From: a bacterium
GTDB lineage: Bacteria > Spirochaetota > JAHITG01
DNA: 6,841 bases
Direction: 5' to 3'
Assembly (NCBI GenBank): GCA_028711675.1
Contig: JAQTRT010000178.1
Span: 1-6,841 of the forward strand
The first letter of the stretch is position 1. Every line of letters starts with the position of its first letter. Below, in pieces: positions 1-6,420 of the stretch. The translations under genes were made by a program, and so were the position numbers. Under the pieces are notes generated by a model. That model saw only the letters and a program-made list of their open reading frames with translations, did no database searches and was not told where the DNA came from.

Positions 1-1823
1 AGACATACAAGATCATCAAAGGAAATACGAAAAAAGCGTTCCGGAAAGCGGATGTGGTTGTGGAAAAAGAATTCAGGACCAATTATCAGGTCCATGCTTA
101 TCTGGAACCCCAGGGAATGGTGGCAGAACCAAGACCGGACAGGTCCATGAACATCTACGGTTCTATGCAATGCCCGTTCTATGTTCTGGACGCGGTTTCT
201 GTTGTGCTGGGCTTTCCCAAGAACCGGATCACGGTCATCCAGGCTGCCACAGGCGGCGGGTTCGGCGGTAAAGAGGATGTACCGTCCATCCTGGCCAGCC
301 ACGCTGCTCTCATGGCTTATCATACAGCCAGGCCCGTAAAGCTCATCTATGACCGTGAAGAGGACTTTCAATCCATGAGCAAACGTCACCCGGGATGGGC
401 CCGTGTGAAATACGGGGCCAGGAAGGACGGCCGGCTCCTGGCTGCTGAGATCACATACATCATCGATGCCGGCGCTTATTCCACGCTCTCGCCCATCGTG
501 CTCTGGCGGGGGACCGTCCATTCATCCGGGCCATACAATATCCCGAATGTCAGGATTCAAAATTACGCCGTGGCCACGAACAAGGTCCCGTGCGGCGCTT
601 TCAGGGGATTCGGCCAGCCCCAGATTTCATTTGCCCAGGAATCCCTTATGGATGAACTGGCCATCCGGCTGAACATCTCGCCTGCCAGGATCAGGCAGAT
701 CAACGGATTAAAAAAAGGGGACAGGACAGCCACATCCCATATTGTCAGGGAAAAAGGGACAACCGATGTCCTGGATAAAGTGCTCCGGGCTTCCCAATAT
801 CATAAAAAGCAAAGTTCCCTGCAGGATCAGCAGGGTGAAATAAAAAAAGGGATCGGCCTTTCCCTGAGTTATTACGGTGTGGGACTGGGCGCGGCCGGGA
901 AATACCTTTCGCGCGCAGGCGCCTTTTTGCAGATCGAGAATGACGGGAGCGTGCGTCTTGCTTTCGGCAATACGGAAATGGGACAGGGTGCCAAGACCGT
1001 GCTGGCTCAGATAGCAGCCCAGGCCCTGAACGCCCCTTATCCGGATATTTATGTCATGGACCCGGATACATCGCGCATCCCTGACAGCGGCCCCACAGTC
1101 GCTTCCCGTACCACATTCATGTCCGGAAATGCTATCCTGGATGCCAGCCGGCCCCTGGTCCAAAGTCTGAAAAAAGCAGCTGCCGGACTGTTGCAATGCA
1201 AACCCGGCCAGGTGGTCTGCCATGACACCGGATTTTATTATAAAAAAAAGAAGGTCAGTTATCCGGGCGCCGTAAGTGAAGCTTACAGGAAAAAATACAG
1301 AATGTCCAGCCAGGGCTGGTATGTTCCGCCGGAACAGACCTTTGATGACCTGGGCCAGGGAAGCGCGTATTACACCTATACCTATTCAGCCAATGCCGTG
1401 GAGCTTGAGGTCAATATCAGGACAGGCGAAGTAAAACTGATCAAGGTCTGGGCAGCCCATGATATCGGCAAGGCTATCAACCCCCAGCAGGCAGAGGCCC
1501 AGATACAGGGCGGCGTGCTCCAGGGCATCGGTTATGCCCTTTATGAGAACCTGATCGTGAAGAACGGCATTATTGTCAATCCTAATTTTACCGGCTACAT
1601 CATCCCGACCATCAAGGATGCTCCGGAGATCGTTCCCGTTATTGTAGAGAACAGGGACAGGCTGGGGCCTTTCGGCGCAAGAGGCCTGGGGGAACCGCCT
1701 CTCATCGGCCTGGCACCCGCCATTGCCAATGCCATCCGCCATGCCACGGGCATACGGCTGCTGGAGCTTCCCATGGTGCCGGAAAAGATACTGGAAGAAT
1801 TGAACAGGAGCAGGAATCCATGA
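1..1823 (+). CDS. Xanthine dehydrogenase family Mo-cofactor (large) subunit, 5' partial
   Basis: Catalytic subunit of a molybdenum hydroxylase, which inserts water-derived oxygen into a C-H bond of its substrate. The reading frame is open from base 3, with no start codon of its own, so the gene begins upstream; about 600 residues are visible and roughly 150-200 N-terminal ones are missing by comparison with family length. Seen: a QVHAYLEP segment (bases 87-110, Gln matching the Mo-ligand-contacting Gln of xanthine oxidase), GGGFGGKED (252-278), AFRGFGQPQ (597-623), EMGQGAKT in the second Mo domain (near 976-999), and GLGEPP with the presumed catalytic base Glu at 1692-1694. By-eye alignment to bovine xanthine oxidase puts Glu at 273-275 on Glu802, Arg at 507-509 on Arg880 and Phe at 609-611 on Phe914, which favours a purine substrate; the Phe1009 position looks like Leu. 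The gene ends in an ATGA overlap with the [2Fe-2S] subunit gene. Family certain; substrate inferred. Alternatives are nicotinate or other N-heterocycle dehydrogenase. Confidence 0.95.
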   Translation, partial: TYKIIKGNTKKAFRKADVVVEKEFRTNYQVHAYLEPQGMVAEPRPDRSMNIYGSMQCPFYVLDAVSVVLGFPKNRITVIQAATGGGFGGKEDVPSILASHAALMAYHTARPVKLIYDREEDFQSMSKRHPGWARVKYGARKDGRLLAAEITYIIDAGAYSTLSPIVLWRGTVHSSGPYNIPNVRIQNYAVATNKVPCGAFRGFGQPQISFAQESLMDELAIRLNISPARIRQINGLKKGDRTATSHIVREKGTTDVLDKVLRASQYHKKQSSLQDQQGEIKKGIGLSLSYYGVGLGAAGKYLSRAGAFLQIENDGSVRLAFGNTEMGQGAKTVLAQIAAQALNAPYPDIYVMDPDTSRIPDSGPTVASRTTFMSGNAILDASRPLVQSLKKAAAGLLQCKPGQVVCHDTGFYYKKKKVSYPGAVSEAYRKKYRMSSQGWYVPPEQTFDDLGQGSAYYTYTYSANAVELEVNIRTGEVKLIKVWAAHDIGKAINPQQAEAQIQGGVLQGIGYALYENLIVKNGIIVNPNFTGYIIPTIKDAPEIVPVIVENRDRLGPFGARGLGEPPLIGLAPAIANAIRHATGIRLLELPMVPEKILEELNRSRNP

Positions 1824-2299
1824 ACAAGGTACATGTCAGCCTGAACGTGAACAAAAAAAGATATGACCTTTCAGTTGAACCGCTGAAACCGCTCTCCCAG
1901 GTCCTTCGCGATGACCTGATGCTGACAGGGTCAAAAGAAGGATGCCATAAAGGAGAATGCGGCGCCTGTACCGTGATCATGGACAGCCGGACCGTTGATT
2001 CCTGCCTGGTGCCCGTGTGCCAGGCCCATGGATCCGAAATCATCACGATTGAAGGGATCAGCGCTGACGTGAAGGAACTGCACCCCGTGCAAAAAGCTTT
2101 TATGGAGGAAGGCGCTGTCCAATGCGGGTTCTGCACACCCGGCTTGATCATGTCGTCCGTGGACCTGCTGGACAGAATTCCGCGGCCTGATGAGGAACAG
2201 ATCAAAGAAGCCCTGTCAGGCAATCTGTGCCGGTGCACGGGATACGCTAAGATCATAAAGGCCGTCCGGAAAGCAGCCCAAAAAAAAGCCGGGACGTAA
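1820..2299 (+). CDS. [2Fe-2S] (small) subunit of xanthine dehydrogenase family enzyme
   Basis: Electron-transfer subunit that carries electrons from the Mo centre towards FAD. It has 159 residues, the usual length for free-standing small subunits. The N-terminal ferredoxin-like domain (about 1-78) holds the plant-type cluster ligands C42, C47, C50 and C62 in the sequence CHKGECGAC plus a distal Cys. The C-terminal four-helix domain (about 85-155) holds the second cluster with C102 and C105 in QCGFCTPG and C137 and C139 in LCRCTGY. All eight cysteines are present, so both clusters should form. The start ATG overlaps the stop of the Mo subunit gene (ATGA at 1820-1823), with AGGAG at 1806-1810 as ribosome site nine bases ahead; translational coupling is likely. 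No signal peptide is seen, which fits a cytoplasmic enzyme. Confidence 0.96.
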   Translation: MNKVHVSLNVNKKRYDLSVEPLKPLSQVLRDDLMLTGSKEGCHKGECGACTVIMDSRTVDSCLVPVCQAHGSEIITIEGISADVKELHPVQKAFMEEGAVQCGFCTPGLIMSSVDLLDRIPRPDEEQIKEALSGNLCRCTGYAKIIKAVRKAAQKKAGT

Positions 2300-2320
2300 G
2301 GAGAGACACAGGAATATTCC

Positions 2321-3145
2321 ATGGATTATGTGAAAATAACAGGACTTGATGAACTGGACGGCCTGGAAAAAAAAGGGAGGAAAATTTATTTCCTGGCCGG
2401 CGGCACTGACCTTATGGTACAGCAGAAAGACGACTTACTGGAGAGAGAGAGCATCATGGCTGACATCAGCAGCCTGAAAGACCTGAAGAGCATCAGGCTG
2501 GAGAACAGCGGGATAAGGATCGGTGCCTTGACCACGTTCACGGAAATCCTGGAAAGCCGGCTGATCCGCGAACAGGTTCCGCTCCTTTTTAATGCAGCCC
2601 AATCCATCGGGTCTCCCCAGATCCGCAACCGTGCCACGCTGGCCGGCAACATTGCCAATGCGTCGCCTGCCGCGGACAGTATACCGGCCTTATTCGTCCA
2701 TGAGGCCCGGATCAGGACCAATCTGGCCGAATATCCGGTGAACGGATTCTTTCAGTCGGTCAAACGATCTATTTTAAAAAACAGTGAAATGATCCTGGAG
2801 ATCGTCATTCCCCGGGATGAGATCTTGTTCCGTTCTTTTTATTTTAAAAGCGGACCAAGGCAGGCCCTGGCCATTGCCAAGGCCTCGCTGGCAGCCCGGA
2901 TTAATACGGAACAGGACAGGATCAAGAATATCAGGCTGGCTTGCGGTGCCGTGGGTATTACCGTGATCCGGCCCGTCAGGACAGAAAAATTTCTACTTGA
3001 AAATAAAATTTCACGGGATATAATTAACCATGCGAAAGACATGCTCCGGTCAGAGATCGCGCCTATCGACGATTTCCGTTCCACGGGAACGTACAGGTCC
3101 GGGATGATCGCTTATTTTCTGGAAAAAGCATTAACGCAAATATAA
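2321..3145 (+). CDS. FAD-binding (medium) subunit of xanthine dehydrogenase family enzyme
   Basis: Flavin subunit that receives electrons from the [2Fe-2S] clusters and passes them to an acceptor such as NAD+ or a ferredoxin. It has 274 residues, slightly short for the CoxM/XdhB type. Seen: the FAD-binding signature FLAGGTDLMVQ (residues 24-34) and the second FAD motif TLAGNIANASPAADS (106-120), then the C-terminal domain with FKSGPRQALAIAKASLA (about 175-191). The loop after VHEARIRT, before NGFF (about 127-144), seems a few residues shorter than usual. There is only one Cys (in LACGA), so the extra 4Fe-4S cluster of 4-hydroxybenzoyl-CoA reductase is absent. The start is preceded by AGGAA at 2310-2314; AAGGAG at 2298-2303 is too far away to be the main site. 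It lies 21 bases after the small-subunit gene, third in a large-small-medium order. Confidence 0.94.
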   Translation: MDYVKITGLDELDGLEKKGRKIYFLAGGTDLMVQQKDDLLERESIMADISSLKDLKSIRLENSGIRIGALTTFTEILESRLIREQVPLLFNAAQSIGSPQIRNRATLAGNIANASPAADSIPALFVHEARIRTNLAEYPVNGFFQSVKRSILKNSEMILEIVIPRDEILFRSFYFKSGPRQALAIAKASLAARINTEQDRIKNIRLACGAVGITVIRPVRTEKFLLENKISRDIINHAKDMLRSEIAPIDDFRSTGTYRSGMIAYFLEKALTQI

Positions 3146-3150
3146 AATCA

Positions 3151-3157
3151 AAGGAGG
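3151..3157 (+). promoter_or_regulatory. Strong Shine-Dalgarno of the 35-residue ORF
   Basis: AAGGAGG lies seven bases ahead of the ATG at 3165. It is the best ribosome site seen on the + strand of this window and is the main reason to believe the short reading frame behind it is translated. Confidence 0.75.
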
Positions 3158-3164
3158 AGTCTTT

Positions 3165-3272
3165 ATGGCAGAAAAAAACAAAGGTGAAAAACATGTTAAA
3201 AAGGAAGCCCAGAAAAGCCTGAAAGAAAGAAGGAAAGAGAAGAAAGAAAAACAAAAAACCAAACAGTATTAA
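3165..3272 (+). CDS. Small Lys-rich hypothetical protein, 35 residues
   Basis: I do not recognise a characterised function. The frame runs from ATG at 3165 to TAA at 3270-3272. The product has 13 Lys, 2 Arg and 6 Glu among 35 residues (net charge about +9), no hydrophobic stretch, no Cys and no Trp; it would be a soluble, probably helical or disordered basic peptide. The middle reads AQKSLKERRKEKKEK; from memory, short unannotated bacterial proteins with a similar SLKEKR core exist, but I cannot check this. Support for translation: AAGGAGG at ideal distance, position 19 bases after the FAD subunit gene, and an intrinsic terminator 28 bases after the stop, so it would be the last gene of the hydroxylase transcript. 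The doubt is the very A-rich composition, which can give Lys-rich frames by chance. It might bind nucleic acid, or be unrelated to the enzyme. Confidence 0.6.
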   Translation: MAEKNKGEKHVKKEAQKSLKERRKEKKEKQKTKQY

Positions 3273-3300
3273 AAGGCCTTCGGGAATAAAAAGAAGTTTG

Positions 3301-3343
3301 AAAGGAGCGGTGATGATGTCTCGTTCATGACCGCTCCTTTTTT
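3301..3343 (+). terminator. Intrinsic terminator of the Mo-hydroxylase operon
   Basis: Perfect 11-base arms AAAGGAGCGGT (3301-3311) and ACCGCTCCTTT (3330-3340), then one G-G mismatch and four more pairs (ATGA 3313-3316 with TCAT 3325-3328) around an eight-base loop. A run of six T (3338-3343) follows on the + strand. Read the other way, the hairpin is followed by a poorer T-rich stretch, so it may also help stop the converging recA-argJ transcript; I see no other good terminator for argJ between 3344 and 3408. Confidence 0.92.
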
Positions 3344-3408
3344 CTTCCGTGAACGGATTGCATCAAAGGACCTGCCGTCCGGTTATGAACAACGGACTTC
3401 TCAGGACC
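3344..3408. other. Short spacer between converging operons
   Basis: The 65 bases between the terminator and the argJ stop codon hold only weak inverted repeats (for example GTCCG at 3377-3381 with CGGAC at 3393-3397). A reading frame can be drawn on the + strand from here into argJ, but it has no ribosome site and lies antisense to a conserved gene. I see no gene here. Confidence 0.6.
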
Positions 3409-4626
3409 TCAGGATCGGTAATGCGCGTTGATCCGGATATAATCCTCGGTCAGGTCCGAAGTATAGATCACAAAGCTTTCCTTGCCCTGATGGAGATCGA
3501 TTGTCACATCGATCTCACCGCGGCTCAGGTATTTTTTCAGTAATCCTTCGGAGAACGTAACAGGCGCGCCTTTCCGGCAGAGCGTATACGGCCCGAACCT
3601 GACCTCTACCTTCTCAGGATTAAAATGAACCCCGGCTGCGCCGGCTGCGCCCAGTATGCGGCCCCAGTTGGCATCGGAACCATAGAATGCTGTTTTTACC
3701 AGCGGTGAATTGGCTATCTTGAATCCGATGGCGCCGGCCTGGCTCCTGTCAGCTGCATGAACGACATGAAGCCTGACGAACCTGGTCACCCCTTCCCCGT
3801 CCTTCACCAGTTTTACGGACAGGTCATTCAGGACGTAATATAAATGGTCCCGGAATACGGCCAGGTCCTTTTTATCTTTCGCTGTGAGCGTGTCATTACC
3901 CGCCTGACCGTTGCACAGGATAAGGGCTGTATCATTGGTGCTCATGTCGCCGTCAATGGTGATAGCATTAAAAGTCCTGGAGATCACCTCGGAGAATATT
4001 TTCTGTAAAATCTTTTTTTCAATCTTTATGTCCGAGGTCAGGAAAGCCAGCAAGGTGGCCATATCCGGGGCGATCATACCGGACCCCTTGGCTATGCCTC
4101 CCAGCTTCACTTTTTTACCCTTGATCCTGAACTCGACAGCTATCTCTTTTTCTTTTGTATCCGTTGTCAGAATGGCCCGTGCCATGTTCCTGTTCCCTTT
4201 CCGGTTCAAACCAGGCGCAAGCTCTTTTAGTCCTGCTCCGATCTTACGCATATCCAGGAATCTGCCGATGATACCTGTGGAAGCGACCAGGACATTTTGA
4301 GGTTTGATCCCAAGCAGGTCCGAGACCATGCGCGAGATACTGACCGTATCCTGATACCCTCTCGGACCGGTACAGGCATTGGCGATCCGGGAATTCACAA
4401 ATACGGCATGGATAGGATTTGCAAGGTTCTTCATGCAGAACCGGACCGGCGCTGCTTTCACCAGGTTTCGTGTAAAAGCACCGGCAGCCACGCAGGGTGT
4501 CAAGGAGAACAGAAGCCCTATATCCGGCCGTTCCTTCCTTAGACCGCAATTGATGCCATTGGCAATAAATCCCCGGGGAGCGGTCACGCTTCCCTGTATG
4601 CTCCTGATCCTGTTATACCGATTCAT
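3409..4626 (-). CDS. argJ: ArgJ: bifunctional or ornithine-type glutamate N-acetyltransferase
   Basis: Transfers the acetyl group of N-acetylornithine to glutamate, recycling acetyl in arginine synthesis; many members also use acetyl-CoA, and sequence alone does not settle which. It has 405 residues, full length. Family features: N-terminal VTAPRGF (14-20), STGIIG (116-121) supplying the oxyanion Thr117-Gly118, KGSGMIAPDMATLLAF (180-195) with the self-cleavage site between Ala190 and Thr191, where Thr191 becomes the nucleophile of the beta chain, TIDGDMSTNDT (223-233), GSDANWGRI (316-324) and the C-terminal SDLTEDYIRINAHYR (390-404). One departure: the usual NSGNANACTG segment reads NSRIANACTG (78-87). 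The start ATG (4626-4624) lies inside the end of recA with a weak GGGAAG ribosome site; no earlier start is available nearby, so translation probably depends on coupling to recA. No other arginine gene is in view. Confidence 0.96.
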   Translation of the reverse strand: MNRYNRIRSIQGSVTAPRGFIANGINCGLRKERPDIGLLFSLTPCVAAGAFTRNLVKAAPVRFCMKNLANPIHAVFVNSRIANACTGPRGYQDTVSISRMVSDLLGIKPQNVLVASTGIIGRFLDMRKIGAGLKELAPGLNRKGNRNMARAILTTDTKEKEIAVEFRIKGKKVKLGGIAKGSGMIAPDMATLLAFLTSDIKIEKKILQKIFSEVISRTFNAITIDGDMSTNDTALILCNGQAGNDTLTAKDKKDLAVFRDHLYYVLNDLSVKLVKDGEGVTRFVRLHVVHAADRSQAGAIGFKIANSPLVKTAFYGSDANWGRILGAAGAAGVHFNPEKVEVRFGPYTLCRKGAPVTFSEGLLKKYLSRGEIDVTIDLHQGKESFVIYTSDLTEDYIRINAHYRS

Positions 4627-5695
4627 TTCCTTTATTCTTCCCTTTGGGTTTCTCCGGCTTTTCTTCCTTGGCTTCTTTTGTTTCTTCGACTTTTATCAGA
4701 CCGGCTTTTATCTTGATATCCCTTTCCAGCGCTTCGGCAACGGACTTGTTTTCCTTGAGAAAAGCTACAACGTTATCCTTGCCCTGACCTATCCGCTGGT
4801 CCTTGTAAGAGAACCAGGTCCCGGTCTTCTGGAGCACGCCATACTCTACTCCGGCATCGACAAGACATCCTTCCTTTTGGATGCCTTCTCCGAAATAAAT
4901 ATCAAAATCCGCTTTTTTAAAGGGCGGCGCCACTTTATTCTTCACAACCTTGACCCGCACAGAATTACCGACCACATCCTCGCCGCGTTTGATCGACTCT
5001 GTCCTTCTGATCTCCATCCTCACGGATGTATAAAATTTTAAAGCCAGACCGCCGGTCGTTGTCTCGGGATTACCGAAGAAAGTCCCGATCTTCATCCTGA
5101 TCTGATTAATGAAGATAACACACGTATTCGATTTATTAATGACGCCTGTCAGTTTCCGGAGAGCCTGGGACATGAGCCGCGCCTGCAGTCCCATGTGGCT
5201 GTCGCCCATCTCACCGTCGATCTCAGCGGTAGGAACAAGGGCTGCCACAGAATCAATGACAATCAGGTCCACGGCATTGCTCCTCACCAGGGATTCCGTG
5301 ATCTCGAGCGCCTGCTCGCCCGTATCAGGCTGGGAGACAAGCAGGTTATCAATGTCCACTCCCAGTTTTTTGGCATAAATAGGGTCCATGGCATGCTCGG
5401 CATCGATAAAAGCCGAGGTCCCGCCTGCTTTCTGGGCTTCAGCGATAATGGTCAGCGCCAGAGTGGTCTTGCCTGAAGCTTCCGGCCCGTATATCTCCAC
5501 GATCCTTCCTCGGGGAACCCCTCCCACTCCCAGGGCAATGTCAAGGGTCAGGGCACCTGTGGATATGGCCGGAACAATGACCCTGGCCCCGCCGTCACCC
5601 AGTTTCATGATCGACCCCTTACCGAACTGTTTCTCGATCTGCAATAATGCCGTCTCAAGGGACTCCCGTTTATTACTGCTTATGTTCTTTTCCAT
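4613..5695 (-). CDS. recA: Recombinase RecA
   Basis: DNA-dependent ATPase that forms filaments on single-stranded DNA for homologous recombination and, in most bacteria, triggers LexA self-cleavage. It has 360 residues, normal length. Seen: N-terminal helix with LETALLQIEKQFGKGSIMKLG (13-33), Walker A GPEASGKTT (70-78), catalytic Glu100 in DAEHAMDP (98-105), Walker B LIVIDSVAAL (144-153), loop L1 around EMGDSHMGLQARLMSQALRK (162-181), loop L2 with NQIRMKIGTFFGNPETTTGG (197-216), and core ending near KAGLI (330-334). L2 reads IGTFFG where IGVMFG is usual. The C-terminal tail (336-360) has seven Lys and seven Glu, so it is neutral rather than strongly acidic as in E. coli. The start follows AGGAGGA at 5708-5702, six bases away. 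It overlaps argJ by 14 bases in another frame, and no recX lies behind it. Confidence 0.99.
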   Translation of the reverse strand: MEKNISSNKRESLETALLQIEKQFGKGSIMKLGDGGARVIVPAISTGALTLDIALGVGGVPRGRIVEIYGPEASGKTTLALTIIAEAQKAGGTSAFIDAEHAMDPIYAKKLGVDIDNLLVSQPDTGEQALEITESLVRSNAVDLIVIDSVAALVPTAEIDGEMGDSHMGLQARLMSQALRKLTGVINKSNTCVIFINQIRMKIGTFFGNPETTTGGLALKFYTSVRMEIRRTESIKRGEDVVGNSVRVKVVKNKVAPPFKKADFDIYFGEGIQKEGCLVDAGVEYGVLQKTGTWFSYKDQRIGQGKDNVVAFLKENKSVAEALERDIKIKAGLIKVEETKEAKEEKPEKPKGKNKGNESV

Positions 5696-5701
5696 AAAAA
5701 T

Positions 5702-5708
5702 TCCTCCT
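5702..5708 (-). promoter_or_regulatory. Shine-Dalgarno of recA
   Basis: On the - strand AGGAGGA ends six bases before the recA ATG (5695-5693). It fixes the start used here. Confidence 0.85.
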
Positions 5709-5722
5709 GAAAATTAGTTTAT

Positions 5723-5750
5723 ATTCTATTATATACAAATAAAATTTCAA
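5723..5750 (-). promoter_or_regulatory. Probable sigma-70-type promoter of recA-argJ
   Basis: On the - strand TTGAAA (5750-5745) is followed after 16 bases by TAGAAT (5728-5723), each one base off consensus. A perfect TATAAT (5733-5728) overlaps it but sits only 11 bases from that -35. Transcription would start near 5716, giving a leader of about 20 bases with the ribosome site inside it. The A/T-rich stretch upstream (5751-5770 on the + strand) could act as an UP element. No E. coli, Bacillus or alphaproteobacterial LexA box was found by eye. Confidence 0.5.
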
Positions 5751-5841
5751 CTTTTTTTAACTTTTTTAAAAGATTTACATCAAATATTATAGAGACAAAG
5801 AAAAAAAAGGGAAGGTCCCGGTTCCAGGGGATGAAAAAGTT

Positions 5842-5860
5842 GCCTTAATTTTTATAAGGC
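5842..5860. repeat. Inverted repeat ahead of the sigma factor gene
   Basis: GCCTTA (5842-5847) and TAAGGC (5855-5860) form a perfect six-base inverted repeat with a seven-base A/T spacer, ending 12 bases before the GAAGG ribosome site. It lies between TTGCCT (5840-5845) and TATATA (5862-5867), 16 bases apart, which could be a weak promoter. However, a start near 5874 would leave the ribosome site at the very 5' end of the message, so that promoter is doubtful. The repeat may be an operator or a leader hairpin. Confidence 0.35.
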
Positions 5861-5883
5861 GTATATATCAGAGAAGGTGAAGG

Positions 5884-6420
5884 ATGCTGGAAACTGAATT
5901 GATCATCAGACTGAAAAAAAAAGAAGTTGCTGCGGTCCGGGATATCGTATCACAGTACAACAGGAGGCTTTTTTCCATGGTTTACAGGTTCATCCGCCAG
6001 AAAGAGGACGCGGAAGACATCCTTCAGGAAGCATGGATCAAATTCTTCAATTCCCTGGATAAATTCAAGGGCGAATCGAAGATATATACTTATCTATACA
6101 GGATCGCCATGAACGAAGCCCTGACCTATCTGAGAAGGAACCGCGTCAAGAGACTCTTCTTCCGGGACCATATTGAAAAACCGGATTACAATTCCCCTGA
6201 AGCCATTTATCTCTCGAACGAGAAAATGACGGTCATCGAGGAAGCGGTCAAGACCTTGCCCTCCCGGCAGAAACAGGTTTTTCTCCTCAGAAAATCCGAG
6301 GAGCTTTCCTTTAAAGAGGTCGCGGAGGTCATGAAAATAACAGAGAACAATGCCAAGGTCCTTTTTTTTCACGCTCTCCAGAAAATCAGGAAGAATTTAA
6401 AGGAACGGGGTGCTTTATGA
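5884..6420 (+). CDS. ECF-type RNA polymerase sigma factor
   Basis: Directs RNA polymerase to a special promoter set, usually for envelope or stress responses. It has 178 residues with the two-domain ECF layout. Sigma-2 spans about 5-92, with the core-binding DAEDILQEAWIKFF segment (42-55) and the promoter-melting part FKGESKIYTYLYRIAMNEAL (61-80). A charged linker follows (about 93-115), then sigma-4 (about 117-172) with TLPSRQKQVFLLRKSEELSF and a helix-turn-helix running through EVAEVMKITENNAKVLFFHALQKIRK. There is no C-terminal extension. The start ATG has GAAGG at 5873-5877 six bases ahead. It is transcribed away from recA and overlaps the next gene by ATGA, the usual arrangement for a sigma factor with its anti-sigma partner. 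I see no clear GGAAC-type autoregulated promoter in front of it. The regulon is unknown. Confidence 0.95.
   Translation: MLETELIIRLKKKEVAAVRDIVSQYNRRLFSMVYRFIRQKEDAEDILQEAWIKFFNSLDKFKGESKIYTYLYRIAMNEALTYLRRNRVKRLFFRDHIEKPDYNSPEAIYLSNEKMTVIEEAVKTLPSRQKQVFLLRKSEELSFKEVAEVMKITENNAKVLFFHALQKIRKNLKERGAL

Noticed and set aside
708..1223. Open frame of 171 codons on the - strand inside the Mo subunit gene
   Set aside because: It lies wholly antisense to strongly conserved Mo-hydroxylase coding sequence, its product resembles no family I know, and no ribosome site supports it.
1702..2322. Open frame of 206 codons on the - strand across the large/small subunit junction
   Set aside because: It is antisense to two well-supported genes with all their cofactor motifs; its composition is that of a reverse-frame shadow.
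2321..3145. 4-hydroxybenzoyl-CoA reductase FAD subunit with an extra 4Fe-4S cluster
   Set aside because: The protein has a single Cys, so the four-Cys insert of that enzyme is absent.
4379..5041. Open frame of 220 codons on the + strand, with a hydrophobic stretch resembling membrane segments
   Set aside because: The hydrophobic stretch is the reverse complement of the Lys/Glu-rich RecA tail; the frame crosses recA and argJ antisense.
5801..5819. Hairpin GGGA/TCCC followed by eight T on the - strand, like a terminator facing recA
   Set aside because: The stem is only four pairs with a three-base loop, and it lies upstream of the recA promoter with no gene ending there.
5820..5825. GGAACC on the - strand, like an ECF -35 element
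   Set aside because: No matching -10 at 15-17 bases was found, and it points towards recA rather than the sigma factor gene.
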